From: Hyphomicrobiales bacterium
Lineage (GTDB): Bacteria; Pseudomonadota; Alphaproteobacteria; Rhizobiales; HXMU1428-3
DNA: 54,474 nt
Reading direction: 5' to 3'
Assembly (NCBI GenBank): GCA_021775425.1
Contig: JAJFHX010000041.1
Location: 1-54,474, forward strand
Both the position numbers and the translations under genes were made by a program. Shown here piece by piece: positions 26,065 through 35,172 of the stretch (the stretch's first letter is position 1; each line of letters opens with the position of its first letter). The notes below the pieces were generated by a model. It was not told the DNA's origin, ran no database searches, and saw only the letters and a program-made list of their open reading frames with translations.

Positions 26065-26331
26065 ATGACTGATCATCGTGATTTTTCTGACAGGCAAAAG
26101 CGTTTGATTTACCGGGCACATCACCGAGGGACAAAAGAGCTCGACTGGTTGCTGGGTAAATATGTGGATGAGAAGGTAGACACCATGGATGAGGCTGGAA
26201 TAGATCATTTTGACAAGCTGATGAGCCTGCCTGAGCCAATGATTGAGGGCTGGCTGATGGGGCGGGATGAAGATATTGCGCCGGAATTTGCGGAAATTGT
26301 CAGTGAAATACAAAAATACCATGACTTATAA
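26065..26331 (+). CDS. sdhE: Succinate dehydrogenase assembly factor 2 (SdhE/Sdh5 family)
   Basis: FAD assembly factor that promotes covalent flavinylation of succinate dehydrogenase subunit A. 88 aa, normal for the family. The key RGxxE motif appears in HHRGTKELDWLLGKY (RGTKE, residues ~22-26), and the helical C-terminal part holds LMSLPEPMIEGWLMG. AAAGG precedes the ATG. Its position between divergent recG and co-directional mfd is the usual alphaproteobacterial arrangement, which supports the call. Confidence 0.93.
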   Translation: MTDHRDFSDRQKRLIYRAHHRGTKELDWLLGKYVDEKVDTMDEAGIDHFDKLMSLPEPMIEGWLMGRDEDIAPEFAEIVSEIQKYHDL

Positions 26332-26421
26332 AGCGGGAAGGTTATAAGTGTCTGGTTTGTTACGTCTTTTTATATAATTTCAATTTTGTCATAACACTTA
26401 TTCGATTTGCAGCTTCCTATC

Positions 26422-29400
26422 ATGACTGATGCCACGCTTAAAATGACTGCGAGACTTTCGTCTCTGTTTGATAATTCCGCCTCTGGTGAAAACTCCAGTT
26501 CTGGTACTGGTCTTAATATCGGGCTTAGCCGGATTGTTGAGGGACAGGAACCGGTTGTTCTTTCCGAATTGCTGGTGTTGTTGCAAAATATTGCTGGCGG
26601 TCAACATGATATCATTCACGTTTGCCGGGATGATCAGCGGTTATCAACTCTGAAAGACGGGCTGGCTTTTTTTGCGCCGCATGTCAAAGTGCTTAGTTTT
26701 TCTGCCTGGGATTGTGTGCCTTATGATCGCTCTGGCCCGCGTGCGGATATTATAGCAGAGCGGATTGCAACGCTGGCGCAGCTTGAAAAAGGCAAACGCC
26801 GGGGGCCGAGGCTGATTTTAACTACGCCGCGAGCCTTGCTGCAGCGGGTGCCACCACGTTCTTTCATCAGAAGCAATATCAAGATTTTAACGCCGGGTAA
26901 GCGGATTGACCGCGCGCGATTGTTGGCGCGGCTATCTTCGATGGGGTATCTGCGCTCTGAGATGGTGATTGATAAAGGTGAATTTGCTGTCAGGGGCGGG
27001 ATAATTGACCTTTTTCTTTCTGGATATAAACAGCCGGTCAGGCTTGATTTCTGGGGTGATGAACTGGAGAGCATTCGCCAGTTTGACCCGGCCAGCCAGC
27101 GGACAACCTCAAAGCTGAACAGAGTGACGTTACTGCCTGTGAGTGAAGTTGATTTCAGTGAGGAAGCGCGGGCCCTGTTTCGCAAACGGTATCTCGCTCA
27201 ATTTGGCGCACCACAGGGAAATGACGCTTTGTATGATGCCATCAGTGAGGGGCAGAGTTTTCAGGGGCAGGAGCACTGGCTGAGTTTCTTCCATGAAAGG
27301 CTGGATACGCTGTTTGATTATGTTTCAAACCCGATTATCAGTGAAGAAGTTGAAATCAACAGTGCGATTGCGTCTCATTTTGAGCAGATTGACGAGCATT
27401 TTGACGCGCGCAAGCAGGCGCTGGAACAGCAGAACTTTGGAGCGCCGCCTTATAATCCTGTGCCGGTTCAGGATTTATTCCTGACCAGAAAAGACTGGGA
27501 AAAATTTAATACCACCAATCATTCTATCCAGCTTAGCCCGTTTGACCTTGATGATGCCGGTGTTTTTGATGAAGTGATTTCGCTTGAAGGGAAGGCGGGG
27601 ATCAACTTTGTTGTAGAGCGGCGGGATGAGCGGACTGAATTGTTCAGGCGGGTGGTTGAAAAAATCAAAACCCGTCAAAAGACCGGCAAGCAGATTGTTA
27701 TCGCTGCATGGTCAAACGGTTCACGTGAGCGGCTGATCACTTTGCTGAAAGAAGCCGGGTTAGAGACAACTGAGAAATGTGAAAACTGGCAGGAAGTTCA
27801 GGCGCTTGGCAAAAGCAGTGCTGTCAGTTTTGTTGTGCTTGGCCTTGAAGCGGGGTTTGAAACGGGTGACACGTTGTTTCTTGCCGAGCAGGATAGTCTG
27901 GGTGACAGGCTTGTGCGCCGCAAACGGACGCGGAAAAATGATGCCGAAGTTTTAAAGGAAGCGTCCAGCCTTTCGATTGGTGATCTGATTGTTCACAATG
28001 AACATGGTATCGGGCGGTTCATCGGTCTTAAAACAATCACGGCAATTGGGGCGCCGCATGACTGCCTGGAACTGGTTTACCATGGCGGGGATAAGCTTTA
28101 TCTGCCGGTTGAGAATATTGAACTTCTGTCGCGGTTTGGCTCTGAGGGAAGTGATGCACAGCTTGACAGGCTGGGTGGAACGGCGTGGCAGGCGCGCAAA
28201 GCGAAAATCAAGAAAAAGCTGCTGGATATTGCCGGGAAGCTAATTGAAATTGCCGCGAAGCGAGCTTTGCGCAAAGCACCATCTTATATTGTTGCTGATG
28301 ACCAGTGGCATGATTTTGCTGCCCGTTTTCCGTTTGAGCCGACGGATGATCAGCAATCCAGCATTGAGACGGTGCGGGATGATCTGGCTTCTGGCAAACC
28401 GATGGACCGGTTGATTTGCGGCGATGTCGGGTTTGGCAAAACTGAAGTTGCGATGCGGGCCAGTTTTCTGGCGGCCATGAACGGGGCGCAGGTGGCGATT
28501 GTTGCGCCGACCACCTTGCTGGCCCGTCAGCATTATAAAGGTTTTCAAGAGCGGTTTGAGGGGTTGCCTGTAAAAATCGGTCATGCCTCACGGCTGGTTT
28601 CGCATAAAGAGCTAAAAGAGACTAAAGAGGGTTTAAAGAACGGTCAGGTTGATATTGTGATTGGCACCCATGCGTTGCTTGGGAAGTCGATAGATTTTCA
28701 TGACCTTGGTTTGCTGATTATTGATGAGGAACAGCATTTTGGTGTGCAGCATAAGGAACGACTGAAGGAGCTGAAAGACAATGTGCATGTGTTGACGCTT
28801 TCTGCGACACCTATTCCCAGAACATTGCAGATGTCTTTAACCGGTGTTCGGGATCTTTCTCTTATCACCACGCCGCCAGTGGACCGGCTGGCAGTTCGCA
28901 CTTATGTCAGCCCGTTTGACCCGGTTGTGGTGCGGGATGCATTGCTTCGCGAGCGGTTTCGCGGCGGGCAGAGCTTTTTTGTCTGCCCCAGAGTGAGTGA
29001 CCTTGATGAAGCGCAGAGTTTGCTGCGTGAACATGTGCCTGAACTAAGGGTGGTGAGGGCGCATGGGCAAATGCCAACCAGCGAACTTGAAGATGTGATG
29101 AATGCGTTTTATGACAGAAAATATGACTGCCTGCTTTCAACAACGATTGTTGAATCAGGGCTTGATATTCCAACCGCGAATACGATGATTATTTACCGGG
29201 CAGATCATTTTGGTCTCTCTCAGCTTTATCAGTTGAGGGGGCGGGTCGGGCGTTCGAAAACCAGAGCTTATGCCTATATGACAACGCCGGTGAACAAGGC
29301 ACTGACACCGGCGGCTGAAAAGCGACTGAAAATTCTGGCTTCGCTTGATACATTAGGGGCAGGTTTTACGCTGGCGGCGCATGACCTTGATATGCGCGGG

Positions 29401-29988
29401 GCTGGTAATCTTGTTGGTGAGGAACAATCAGGCCATATCAGGGAAATTGGGTATGAGCTTTATCAATCTATGCTGGAAGATGCGATTGAAGAACTGAAAG
29501 CCGGCGGTGTGGTTGAGCGGGCGGATGAATGGACACCTAGCATTCAGATTGGCACCTCTGTGCTAATTCCTGAAAGTTATGTGAAGGATCTGCAATTGCG
29601 GCTCAGCCTTTACAGGCGGGCTTCGACCTTGCGGGATAGAGAAGAGATTGACGCGTTTAAAGCCGAGTTGCATGACCGGTTCGGACCAGTGCCGGAAGAA
29701 GTGGAGCATTTGCTGGCGATTATGTATATCAAGACGCTTTGTAAAACGGCGGGCGTTGCTTCAATCGATGCCGGACCGCTTGGGGCGCAATTGCGGTTCC
29801 ATATGGATAAATTTGCGAACCCAGCCGGGTTGATCCAGTTTGCTTCGGATAATGTGCAACATGTTAAATTGCAGGCGGACCATAAGCTGACCTTTAAAGC
29901 AAAATGGACTGAAGAAAACGAACGTCTTGATGGGGTGATTAAACTGATTGAACAGCTGGCCGGGATTGCGGAACACGTGGATGCCTGA
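26422..29988 (+). CDS. mfd: Transcription-repair coupling factor
   Basis: DNA translocase that removes stalled RNA polymerase and recruits UvrABC. 1188 aa from the ATG at 26422; an upstream TTG at 26407 is in frame but neither start has a good ribosome site. Domains: UvrB-like module (residues ~20-340; FSAWDCVPYDRSGPRADI, KGEFAVRGGIIDLF), RNA-polymerase interaction domain (~490-570; SIGDLIVHNEHGIGRFIGL), RecG-like translocase (Walker A GDVGFGKTEVAM, motif II IIDEEQHFGV, LSATPIPRTLQMS, and QLRGRVGRS), and the C-terminal regulatory domain that occludes UvrA binding. All key motifs are intact. Confidence 0.97.
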   Translation: MTDATLKMTARLSSLFDNSASGENSSSGTGLNIGLSRIVEGQEPVVLSELLVLLQNIAGGQHDIIHVCRDDQRLSTLKDGLAFFAPHVKVLSFSAWDCVPYDRSGPRADIIAERIATLAQLEKGKRRGPRLILTTPRALLQRVPPRSFIRSNIKILTPGKRIDRARLLARLSSMGYLRSEMVIDKGEFAVRGGIIDLFLSGYKQPVRLDFWGDELESIRQFDPASQRTTSKLNRVTLLPVSEVDFSEEARALFRKRYLAQFGAPQGNDALYDAISEGQSFQGQEHWLSFFHERLDTLFDYVSNPIISEEVEINSAIASHFEQIDEHFDARKQALEQQNFGAPPYNPVPVQDLFLTRKDWEKFNTTNHSIQLSPFDLDDAGVFDEVISLEGKAGINFVVERRDERTELFRRVVEKIKTRQKTGKQIVIAAWSNGSRERLITLLKEAGLETTEKCENWQEVQALGKSSAVSFVVLGLEAGFETGDTLFLAEQDSLGDRLVRRKRTRKNDAEVLKEASSLSIGDLIVHNEHGIGRFIGLKTITAIGAPHDCLELVYHGGDKLYLPVENIELLSRFGSEGSDAQLDRLGGTAWQARKAKIKKKLLDIAGKLIEIAAKRALRKAPSYIVADDQWHDFAARFPFEPTDDQQSSIETVRDDLASGKPMDRLICGDVGFGKTEVAMRASFLAAMNGAQVAIVAPTTLLARQHYKGFQERFEGLPVKIGHASRLVSHKELKETKEGLKNGQVDIVIGTHALLGKSIDFHDLGLLIIDEEQHFGVQHKERLKELKDNVHVLTLSATPIPRTLQMSLTGVRDLSLITTPPVDRLAVRTYVSPFDPVVVRDALLRERFRGGQSFFVCPRVSDLDEAQSLLREHVPELRVVRAHGQMPTSELEDVMNAFYDRKYDCLLSTTIVESGLDIPTANTMIIYRADHFGLSQLYQLRGRVGRSKTRAYAYMTTPVNKALTPAAEKRLKILASLDTLGAGFTLAAHDLDMRGAGNLVGEEQSGHIREIGYELYQSMLEDAIEELKAGGVVERADEWTPSIQIGTSVLIPESYVKDLQLRLSLYRRASTLRDREEIDAFKAELHDRFGPVPEEVEHLLAIMYIKTLCKTAGVASIDAGPLGAQLRFHMDKFANPAGLIQFASDNVQHVKLQADHKLTFKAKWTEENERLDGVIKLIEQLAGIAEHVDA

Positions 29989-29999
29989 GCAAGCTCAGG
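29984..29999. other. Small dyad spanning the mfd stop codon
   Basis: CCTGAG-CAAG-CTCAGG forms a 6-bp stem over the mfd TGA, in the 23-base gap to the convergent gene ending at 30012. There is no T run. It may contribute to 3'-end formation, but the signal is weak. Confidence 0.3.
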
Positions 30000-30011
30000 T
30001 TCAGCAATAAA

Positions 30012-31490
30012 TTAAGCCGCGTGGCTACCGGACTGGTCCTCTTGATGGTGGGGTAGTTTGTTGATGATGCTTTGGATGGTGCTTTGCTGATCTGCTTCAG
30101 TAATTTCAGCAGCCAGCATGACTGATATGGGTGCCATTGTCTGCTGGTTGATGAACTGGGTCTGTTTGATAATGCCTTCCGCTCTTTTTACCACATAGGC
30201 CGCATGTTCTGCGGGGGTGTCTGGTAGGGAGATGACAAACCGTCTTCCCTTAATGCGTGAGAGCAGGTCTTCACCGCGGTTAATGACCATCAGAATTTCA
30301 GATATCTGCTGGATGACTTTGTCACCCTCTGCCATGCCGTGGTTCTGATTGATTTCATCCATGTTTTCTATGGTGATGGTTATGAGGGAAAATTTACGGT
30401 TGTGGATTTGCATGTCTTTCAGCATGGTTTCAAGGTGCTGTCTGAAATAGCTGTAGTTATGCAGGCCGGTGAGGGCGTCATGAGTTGGCAGGTGCCTTGC
30501 GCTCAGATATGTGTTTGAAACGGCGGTCTTAAAGCGGCGCTCCCTGATGAGTGTGCCTGCTCTTAACAGAAGTTCGTTCTGATTGACGGGAGCTTCGATA
30601 ATGTCTGTGATGCCGGCTTCATAGGCGATGTGACTTTCTGTGAGGTTCGAGGGGTGTGCGATCATCAGGATGGGCATTGTATAAAGGGCTGAGTTTTTGC
30701 GAAGAGATTCTGCCAGTTCGAGATATCTCGTGGGTGATTTGCCGCCATTGATGATCAGCATGTCGAAGGGGTGACGCTTTAGATAATCTTTCGCGGCATC
30801 TATTGATGAAGCGCCGATCAATGTAGCATGAGGGGAAAGTGTTTGTTCAATTCTGGCAAAACCGTTTGACCGGCCTGTGACGAGGATGGTTGCATTTTTT
30901 AGGGGCGTGTCTGAAGGCTGTTCGATGGATGATTTCATACCGTAGCGCAGGTTGATGGTGCTGCGCCGGTTCAATTCATTATGAATGGCATTGGCCCGTG
31001 TTAGGCTTTTGATGCGTGAAAGAACTGAGGGAATGCGAAGTGGGCCGCAGATGAGATCATCAAATGCGTGGTCGGTTGTGCTCAGGTTCTGGTTCGATGT
31101 GCCGGATTGTTCCAGGGCAACACCTACGCACAGGATTTTCACGCTGCTGGTTTTCGGGTTGCTTTTAATGGCTAGTGAGAGCTGGTTAGCAGCATCAAAT
31201 GCAGGCTGACTTTTTATTTCACCTAGATTAAAGATCAGGATATCACCCGGGTGGGTGGTTTTTAGTTCCGTTGCTAAATCCACAAGGGCGAGTGAGCTGG
31301 TTGCAAAACCAGCCTGCTCAAGTGCGAAGAGCAGTTTTTGTTCGGGGGACAGTTGCTGAGGCAGGTTTTGTTGCTGAGAGCCGCCTTGATGCTCACTTTG
31401 AAGATGATTTTCGGCAATAGAGCCAGAGCCAGGAAATTCCGGGTGGATTTTTCCTGAACTGATCAGAAGAATTCTGTTTTTGTCTGTCAT
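30012..31490 (-). CDS. PleD-like protein with degenerate receiver and GGDEF domains
   Basis: Protein of 492 aa from the ATG at 31490 (a GTG/ATG at 31556/31550 would extend it but without a ribosome site). Two receiver-like domains come first: ~residues 5-170, with ILIFNLGEIKS where a phospho-acceptor Asp is expected, and ~200-325, with DMLIINGGKS in the same place. Both appear to lack the Asp. A GGDEF-fold domain follows (LTGLHNYSYFRQHLETML through SLPDTPAEHAAYVVKRAEGI), but the signature reads RIKGRRFVISLP, so GGDEF has become KGRRF. It should not make cyclic-di-GMP; it could bind a ligand or partner. It is the last of three minus-strand genes with two ligases. Confidence 0.8.
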   Translation of the reverse strand: MTDKNRILLISSGKIHPEFPGSGSIAENHLQSEHQGGSQQQNLPQQLSPEQKLLFALEQAGFATSSLALVDLATELKTTHPGDILIFNLGEIKSQPAFDAANQLSLAIKSNPKTSSVKILCVGVALEQSGTSNQNLSTTDHAFDDLICGPLRIPSVLSRIKSLTRANAIHNELNRRSTINLRYGMKSSIEQPSDTPLKNATILVTGRSNGFARIEQTLSPHATLIGASSIDAAKDYLKRHPFDMLIINGGKSPTRYLELAESLRKNSALYTMPILMIAHPSNLTESHIAYEAGITDIIEAPVNQNELLLRAGTLIRERRFKTAVSNTYLSARHLPTHDALTGLHNYSYFRQHLETMLKDMQIHNRKFSLITITIENMDEINQNHGMAEGDKVIQQISEILMVINRGEDLLSRIKGRRFVISLPDTPAEHAAYVVKRAEGIIKQTQFINQQTMAPISVMLAAEITEADQQSTIQSIINKLPHHQEDQSGSHAA

Positions 31491-31576
31491 CCGGCTTTTC
31501 GTATTGGCGATTAGTTCAATTACATAGTTTGCGGACTGACAGTTTCTCATATGCACTGTTAAAGAAATGCAAATGA

Positions 31577-33175
31577 TTACTCAGAATTTTGAGCAGGATT
31601 TAGCAATAAATGTAATTGATTTCGAAGGATTTTGCCGGTTTTGTTGCGGGGTAGTTGATTTGTAAAAATGAAAGATTTTGGTCTTTTATAGCTCGCCAGG
31701 CTTGTTTCCAGATGTTCTTTCAGTTTGCTGGTCAGGTGTTCTCTGGTTGTTTCATCCAATGGGCTGGCGGTGGTGTCCTCTTTAAGGACAATATAGGCCG
31801 TGATAATTGAGACATCTTTTCTGACTTCTATGGTGGTTACGGCTGCTTCACTGATCAGTTCTGAAGATAACAGGGCTGATTCTACTTCTAATGGGGAGAC
31901 ACGGTAGCCGCCGGCGTTCATGATGTCATCTATGCGGCCATGATGGGTGAGGTTTTGATGTTCGTCTATAGTGCCGCTGTCGCCTGAAATAAACCATTCG
32001 CCGCGAAAGCAGTTCTGCATTTCATCGGGTCTTTGCCAATAATGCAGCATTAAACCCGGGTCAGTGTTATGTACGGCGATTAAGCCCTGCTGATTGGGGC
32101 CAAGGGGCTTTGTGGCTATTTCGTCATTTGTATCTTCTTCGGGCAGGATGACGACTTTGCGCCCCTTTTGAATGCGGCCCATGGCACTATCTGGAATGTT
32201 CAGACCTTCAGCTGTTGAAACATAGGTTGAAATTTCGCTCTGGCCGAGGGCTTCATAGATGCTTTTGCCGGTGACCTGCTTCCATTGCTGGTGCAGATCT
32301 GCTGGCAGGGTTTCCCCAGCGCTGAGGCAATAGCGCAATGTTGTAAGATCGTCCTTTTGGGGCGGGGCGTGTTTTAAAATCTGGCGGAAAACACCGGGCA
32401 CGGCGGCAAAGATGGTGGGTTTGTGTTGTCTGATCAATTCTGGCCAGAGGGCCGGTGTTTTTTTACCGCGAAAAATCAGCGATGTTGCGCCCCACATCCA
32501 GGGATCGAGCAGGCCGATGCCGAGGGTATAGGTCCAGTTAAAATCACCGGCATGAAGTACGCGGTCTCCGGCTTTCATCTGGTGCCAGCCATCCCGCATT
32601 GGGATGCGCCCTTTGATGGTGCGCTGGGCATGGAGCACGCCTTTTGGCTGGCTGGTTGTGCCGGAGGTATAGATCAGAAAAGCCGGGTCATTTTCTTTAG
32701 TCTCTGCGTAGTCTGCCAGCGGGGTTTGTTCGATAAAGTTTATGATGGCCTGTTCTTTGATGAGGGTTATGCCATTGGTTTCCGGGATGGGCAGGGACGG
32801 GGACCAGGCGATGTGTTTTGCGCCTGTGTCTTTTATGAAGAATGCCACTTCTTTTACTGAGAGCAGGGGTGAGAGCAGCACGGGAACAATGCCCGCGGTG
32901 ATGGCACCGAGATATGTGAGAGCGAAGGGTGTATCACTGGTTAAACGGAGCAATAAAAAATCGCCGGGTTCAACACCTTCATTTAAGAGGCCATTTGCAA
33001 TGGCGCGGACAGCATGGTCAAGATCGGCAAAGCTCCAGCTGGATTGCAGAAGCGGCGCTTTAGTATCTTCTTTGCCTTGCAGCACTTCAAGGGCGGTGGC
33101 ATTTGGGTTTGTTTTTAACTGCTTTTCGAGGATGAACCGGCACAGGTTAAACGAATTGTCAGCGGTTTTTGTCAT
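31577..33175 (-). CDS. AMP-dependent synthetase / acyl-CoA ligase
   Basis: ANL-superfamily ligase, 532 aa, activating a carboxylic acid to an acyl-AMP and then the CoA thioester. The core motifs are intact: A3 IYTSGTTSQPKG (an S where G is common), A5 YEALGQSEIS, A7 WFISGDSG, A8 HHGRIDDIMNAGGYRVSPLE, and A10 LPRNKTGKILRNQL with its catalytic lysine. The pattern is close to benzoate/medium-chain acyl-CoA ligases, with GDFNWTYTLGIGLLDPWMWG typical of those, but the substrate cannot be named. The ATG at 33175 has no strong ribosome site. It lies downstream of a paralogue whose motifs are degenerate, 146 bases away. Confidence 0.88.
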   Translation of the reverse strand: MTKTADNSFNLCRFILEKQLKTNPNATALEVLQGKEDTKAPLLQSSWSFADLDHAVRAIANGLLNEGVEPGDFLLLRLTSDTPFALTYLGAITAGIVPVLLSPLLSVKEVAFFIKDTGAKHIAWSPSLPIPETNGITLIKEQAIINFIEQTPLADYAETKENDPAFLIYTSGTTSQPKGVLHAQRTIKGRIPMRDGWHQMKAGDRVLHAGDFNWTYTLGIGLLDPWMWGATSLIFRGKKTPALWPELIRQHKPTIFAAVPGVFRQILKHAPPQKDDLTTLRYCLSAGETLPADLHQQWKQVTGKSIYEALGQSEISTYVSTAEGLNIPDSAMGRIQKGRKVVILPEEDTNDEIATKPLGPNQQGLIAVHNTDPGLMLHYWQRPDEMQNCFRGEWFISGDSGTIDEHQNLTHHGRIDDIMNAGGYRVSPLEVESALLSSELISEAAVTTIEVRKDVSIITAYIVLKEDTTASPLDETTREHLTSKLKEHLETSLASYKRPKSFIFTNQLPRNKTGKILRNQLHLLLNPAQNSE

Positions 33176-33203
33176 GCGAATAAAGTGATCTTTGAAGGAA
33201 GTT

Positions 33204-33241
33204 TAGAGCGTTTCGGGTTTCTCATCCTGTTTTACGCTCTA
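33204..33241. other. Inverted repeat in the ligase intergenic gap
   Basis: TAGAGCGT (33204-33211) and ACGCTCTA (33234-33241) form an 8-bp stem with a 22-base loop containing CGGGTTTCTCATCC. Similar AGAGCG...CGCTCT elements are scattered between genes in Rhizobiales; whether this belongs to such a family cannot be checked here. Confidence 0.45.
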
Positions 33242-33321
33242 TGGGACTGAATACAAGACAAAAAATGTTGGAATAACTCCGGTAAATTCGAGCGTATGGG
33301 CTTTTTTCAGACGGGCGCTTA

Positions 33322-35055
33322 TCAGGCGGACTGATTTAAAATTTCCTGGCGTTTTATGTGGCCGTCTTCGGTTCTTGGTATTTCAAAAACGGTGACCAGT
33401 TTTTCAGGGATTTTGGCCGGGGAAATATGCTGGTTCAAAAGATGCTGTTTGAAATCTTCATAGGAAAGGGCCGTGCCGGGTTTTGGTATAATGGCGGCGT
33501 AGAGTCTTTCACCCAGCACTGGGTCTTTTATGGAAAAGGCGGCGGCATCTACAAAGCCCGGATAGGTCTGGTAGATTTCGTCAAGTTCTTTGCCCTCTAG
33601 CTGGGTGCTTCCATAGTAGATTGCGTCCCTGGCCGGGAGGATTTTAACAAGGCTCATGGCCTGATCAATTAAAGCGGCGCTTAGATAGGTTTTTTCCCAG
33701 TGTGTGTCAAAGTTGCTGTGAGGGATTGTTGTCATGTTGGATTGCCAGTTTGTAAATCCAACGGCGAGTCCGCTTATCTCAAGGCGTCCTTTCAAGACAC
33801 TGGCATTTAACAGGTTCGTAGTGGCTGAATTTAAACTTTCATGCTCATCACTCTCACCGGCTTTTTGTGCTGCTCCCTGAATGCGTGTTTCAATAAAGGC
33901 GGGTGAAGGTGCTGCTTCGATTTCTGAATTTGCTGACCTTTGAGGGCCAAGATGCAGTAGACCTTTTGAGGTGGATGGGGGCAGATCCGCTGGCAGTTCC
34001 TTTTGAAACTGAATGGCGGCGTTGTCACTTTGCGGAAAGAGGCAAAGACCGTTGAGATTATAGATGGTGGTTTTGTTGATGGCTGAATGTTCAGTCTCGT
34101 CTATCACGCCGGTATGATCTTTGTGATAGGGTGTTGGTGAAATGAGCATTAAATGAGGCAGGGCTTGCCGGTCAAGTTCAGCGGTTTTTAATGCATTGAT
34201 AAATTTGTTTTCGATGGCTTGCGGAATGACTGCCAGATTGATCTGGTATTTTTCAATCCGTTCTTTCAGATCGCTGAGTTTTAATTTTGCGGCGATGTGC
34301 AGCGTGCCCCCTTCAATGACCCAGGGCAGAAAAGTGGTGACCATGCCGTTAAGTCCGGTTGGGGCATAGAATGAAAGCAGGTTTGGTCTGCCTTCAAGGT
34401 TAACCTGTTCACTGACGATATGGTGGTTGGCCATCAGTTGAATGTGAGTGTAGGCAACGGGACTGGCATGGCCTTCATTATCTCTTGACCAGCCGATGAA
34501 GGCGAGTTGCTCTGATGAGCGGGAAAAGACAACTGAGGGCTGGTTTTCAGGCTCATGGTCTGTCGTTATGTTTTCAACTAAAGGCGGAAGTGGGCTCACT
34601 CCATCAGGGAGATTGTCACCAAGGCCAAAGATAAACCTGATACTGGCATGGTTAGCTGCGACTTCAAACATTGACTGAAACGGGTCATTATCTGGTGAGG
34701 ACTGATGCGAGATGATGGCTCTTGGTTTCAGTTTTTTTAAGGCGGGGTCTATTTCTGCCCGGCGCCAGTGTGTCGGGATTGGGCAGGGGACCAGGCCTGC
34801 GTTGAGGAGCGCCAGCATGATCAGATGTGTTTCAGCAATGTTTGGCATCTGGACGATGACGATATCACCTTCAGAAAACTGAAACTGGCGAAAATAGGCG
34901 GCGGCGGCAGTGACGTATCTTTTGGCCTGGCGGTAGGTTAGCTGTTCAATCGTGGAAAGACCAAGGCGTTGACGGCTCTTAGTGTCAGTGAGGGCAGGGT
35001 TATCGCCCTGTTTTTCTGCGTGAGAGAGAAAGATTTTGTCTATTGTCTGACTCAT
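33322..35055 (-). CDS. Divergent ANL-family protein with degenerate ligase motifs
   Basis: 577 aa, clearly of the AMP-ligase fold: LTYRQAKRYVTAAAAYFRQF and IVQMPNIAETHLIMLALLNA at the start, and IPEKLVTVFEIPRTEDG at the end. The catalytic motifs are eroded. The A3 P-loop position reads FIGWSRDNEGHASPVAYTH, with no SGT..PKG; A5 reads IYNLNGLCLF; and A10 reads RTEDGHIKRQEIL, with His in place of the GK lysine. A ~50-residue insertion rich in S/E/A (SKGLLHLGPQRSANSEIEAA onward) lies at ~385-435. It is the first of three minus-strand genes, upstream of an intact paralogue. It may be a pseudoenzyme partner, or act by a different mechanism. The reading frame is intact, so it is not a pseudogene in the sense of being broken. 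Confidence 0.75.
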   Translation of the reverse strand: MSQTIDKIFLSHAEKQGDNPALTDTKSRQRLGLSTIEQLTYRQAKRYVTAAAAYFRQFQFSEGDIVIVQMPNIAETHLIMLALLNAGLVPCPIPTHWRRAEIDPALKKLKPRAIISHQSSPDNDPFQSMFEVAANHASIRFIFGLGDNLPDGVSPLPPLVENITTDHEPENQPSVVFSRSSEQLAFIGWSRDNEGHASPVAYTHIQLMANHHIVSEQVNLEGRPNLLSFYAPTGLNGMVTTFLPWVIEGGTLHIAAKLKLSDLKERIEKYQINLAVIPQAIENKFINALKTAELDRQALPHLMLISPTPYHKDHTGVIDETEHSAINKTTIYNLNGLCLFPQSDNAAIQFQKELPADLPPSTSKGLLHLGPQRSANSEIEAAPSPAFIETRIQGAAQKAGESDEHESLNSATTNLLNASVLKGRLEISGLAVGFTNWQSNMTTIPHSNFDTHWEKTYLSAALIDQAMSLVKILPARDAIYYGSTQLEGKELDEIYQTYPGFVDAAAFSIKDPVLGERLYAAIIPKPGTALSYEDFKQHLLNQHISPAKIPEKLVTVFEIPRTEDGHIKRQEILNQSA

Positions 35056-35172
35056 TTAGTGGCCCGCTAAATACTATTGAATAATTAAAAACTAAACATT
35101 GGATGATGTTTCAATACCCGCAAAATCACTGTTTCCAGCAGTGGGGATCGGGAACCTGAATGTTTCTGATTG

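Noticed and set aside
28208..28591. Long antisense open frames inside mfd and other genes
   Set aside because: They lie opposite conserved coding sequence, have no ribosome sites and biased compositions typical of shadow frames.
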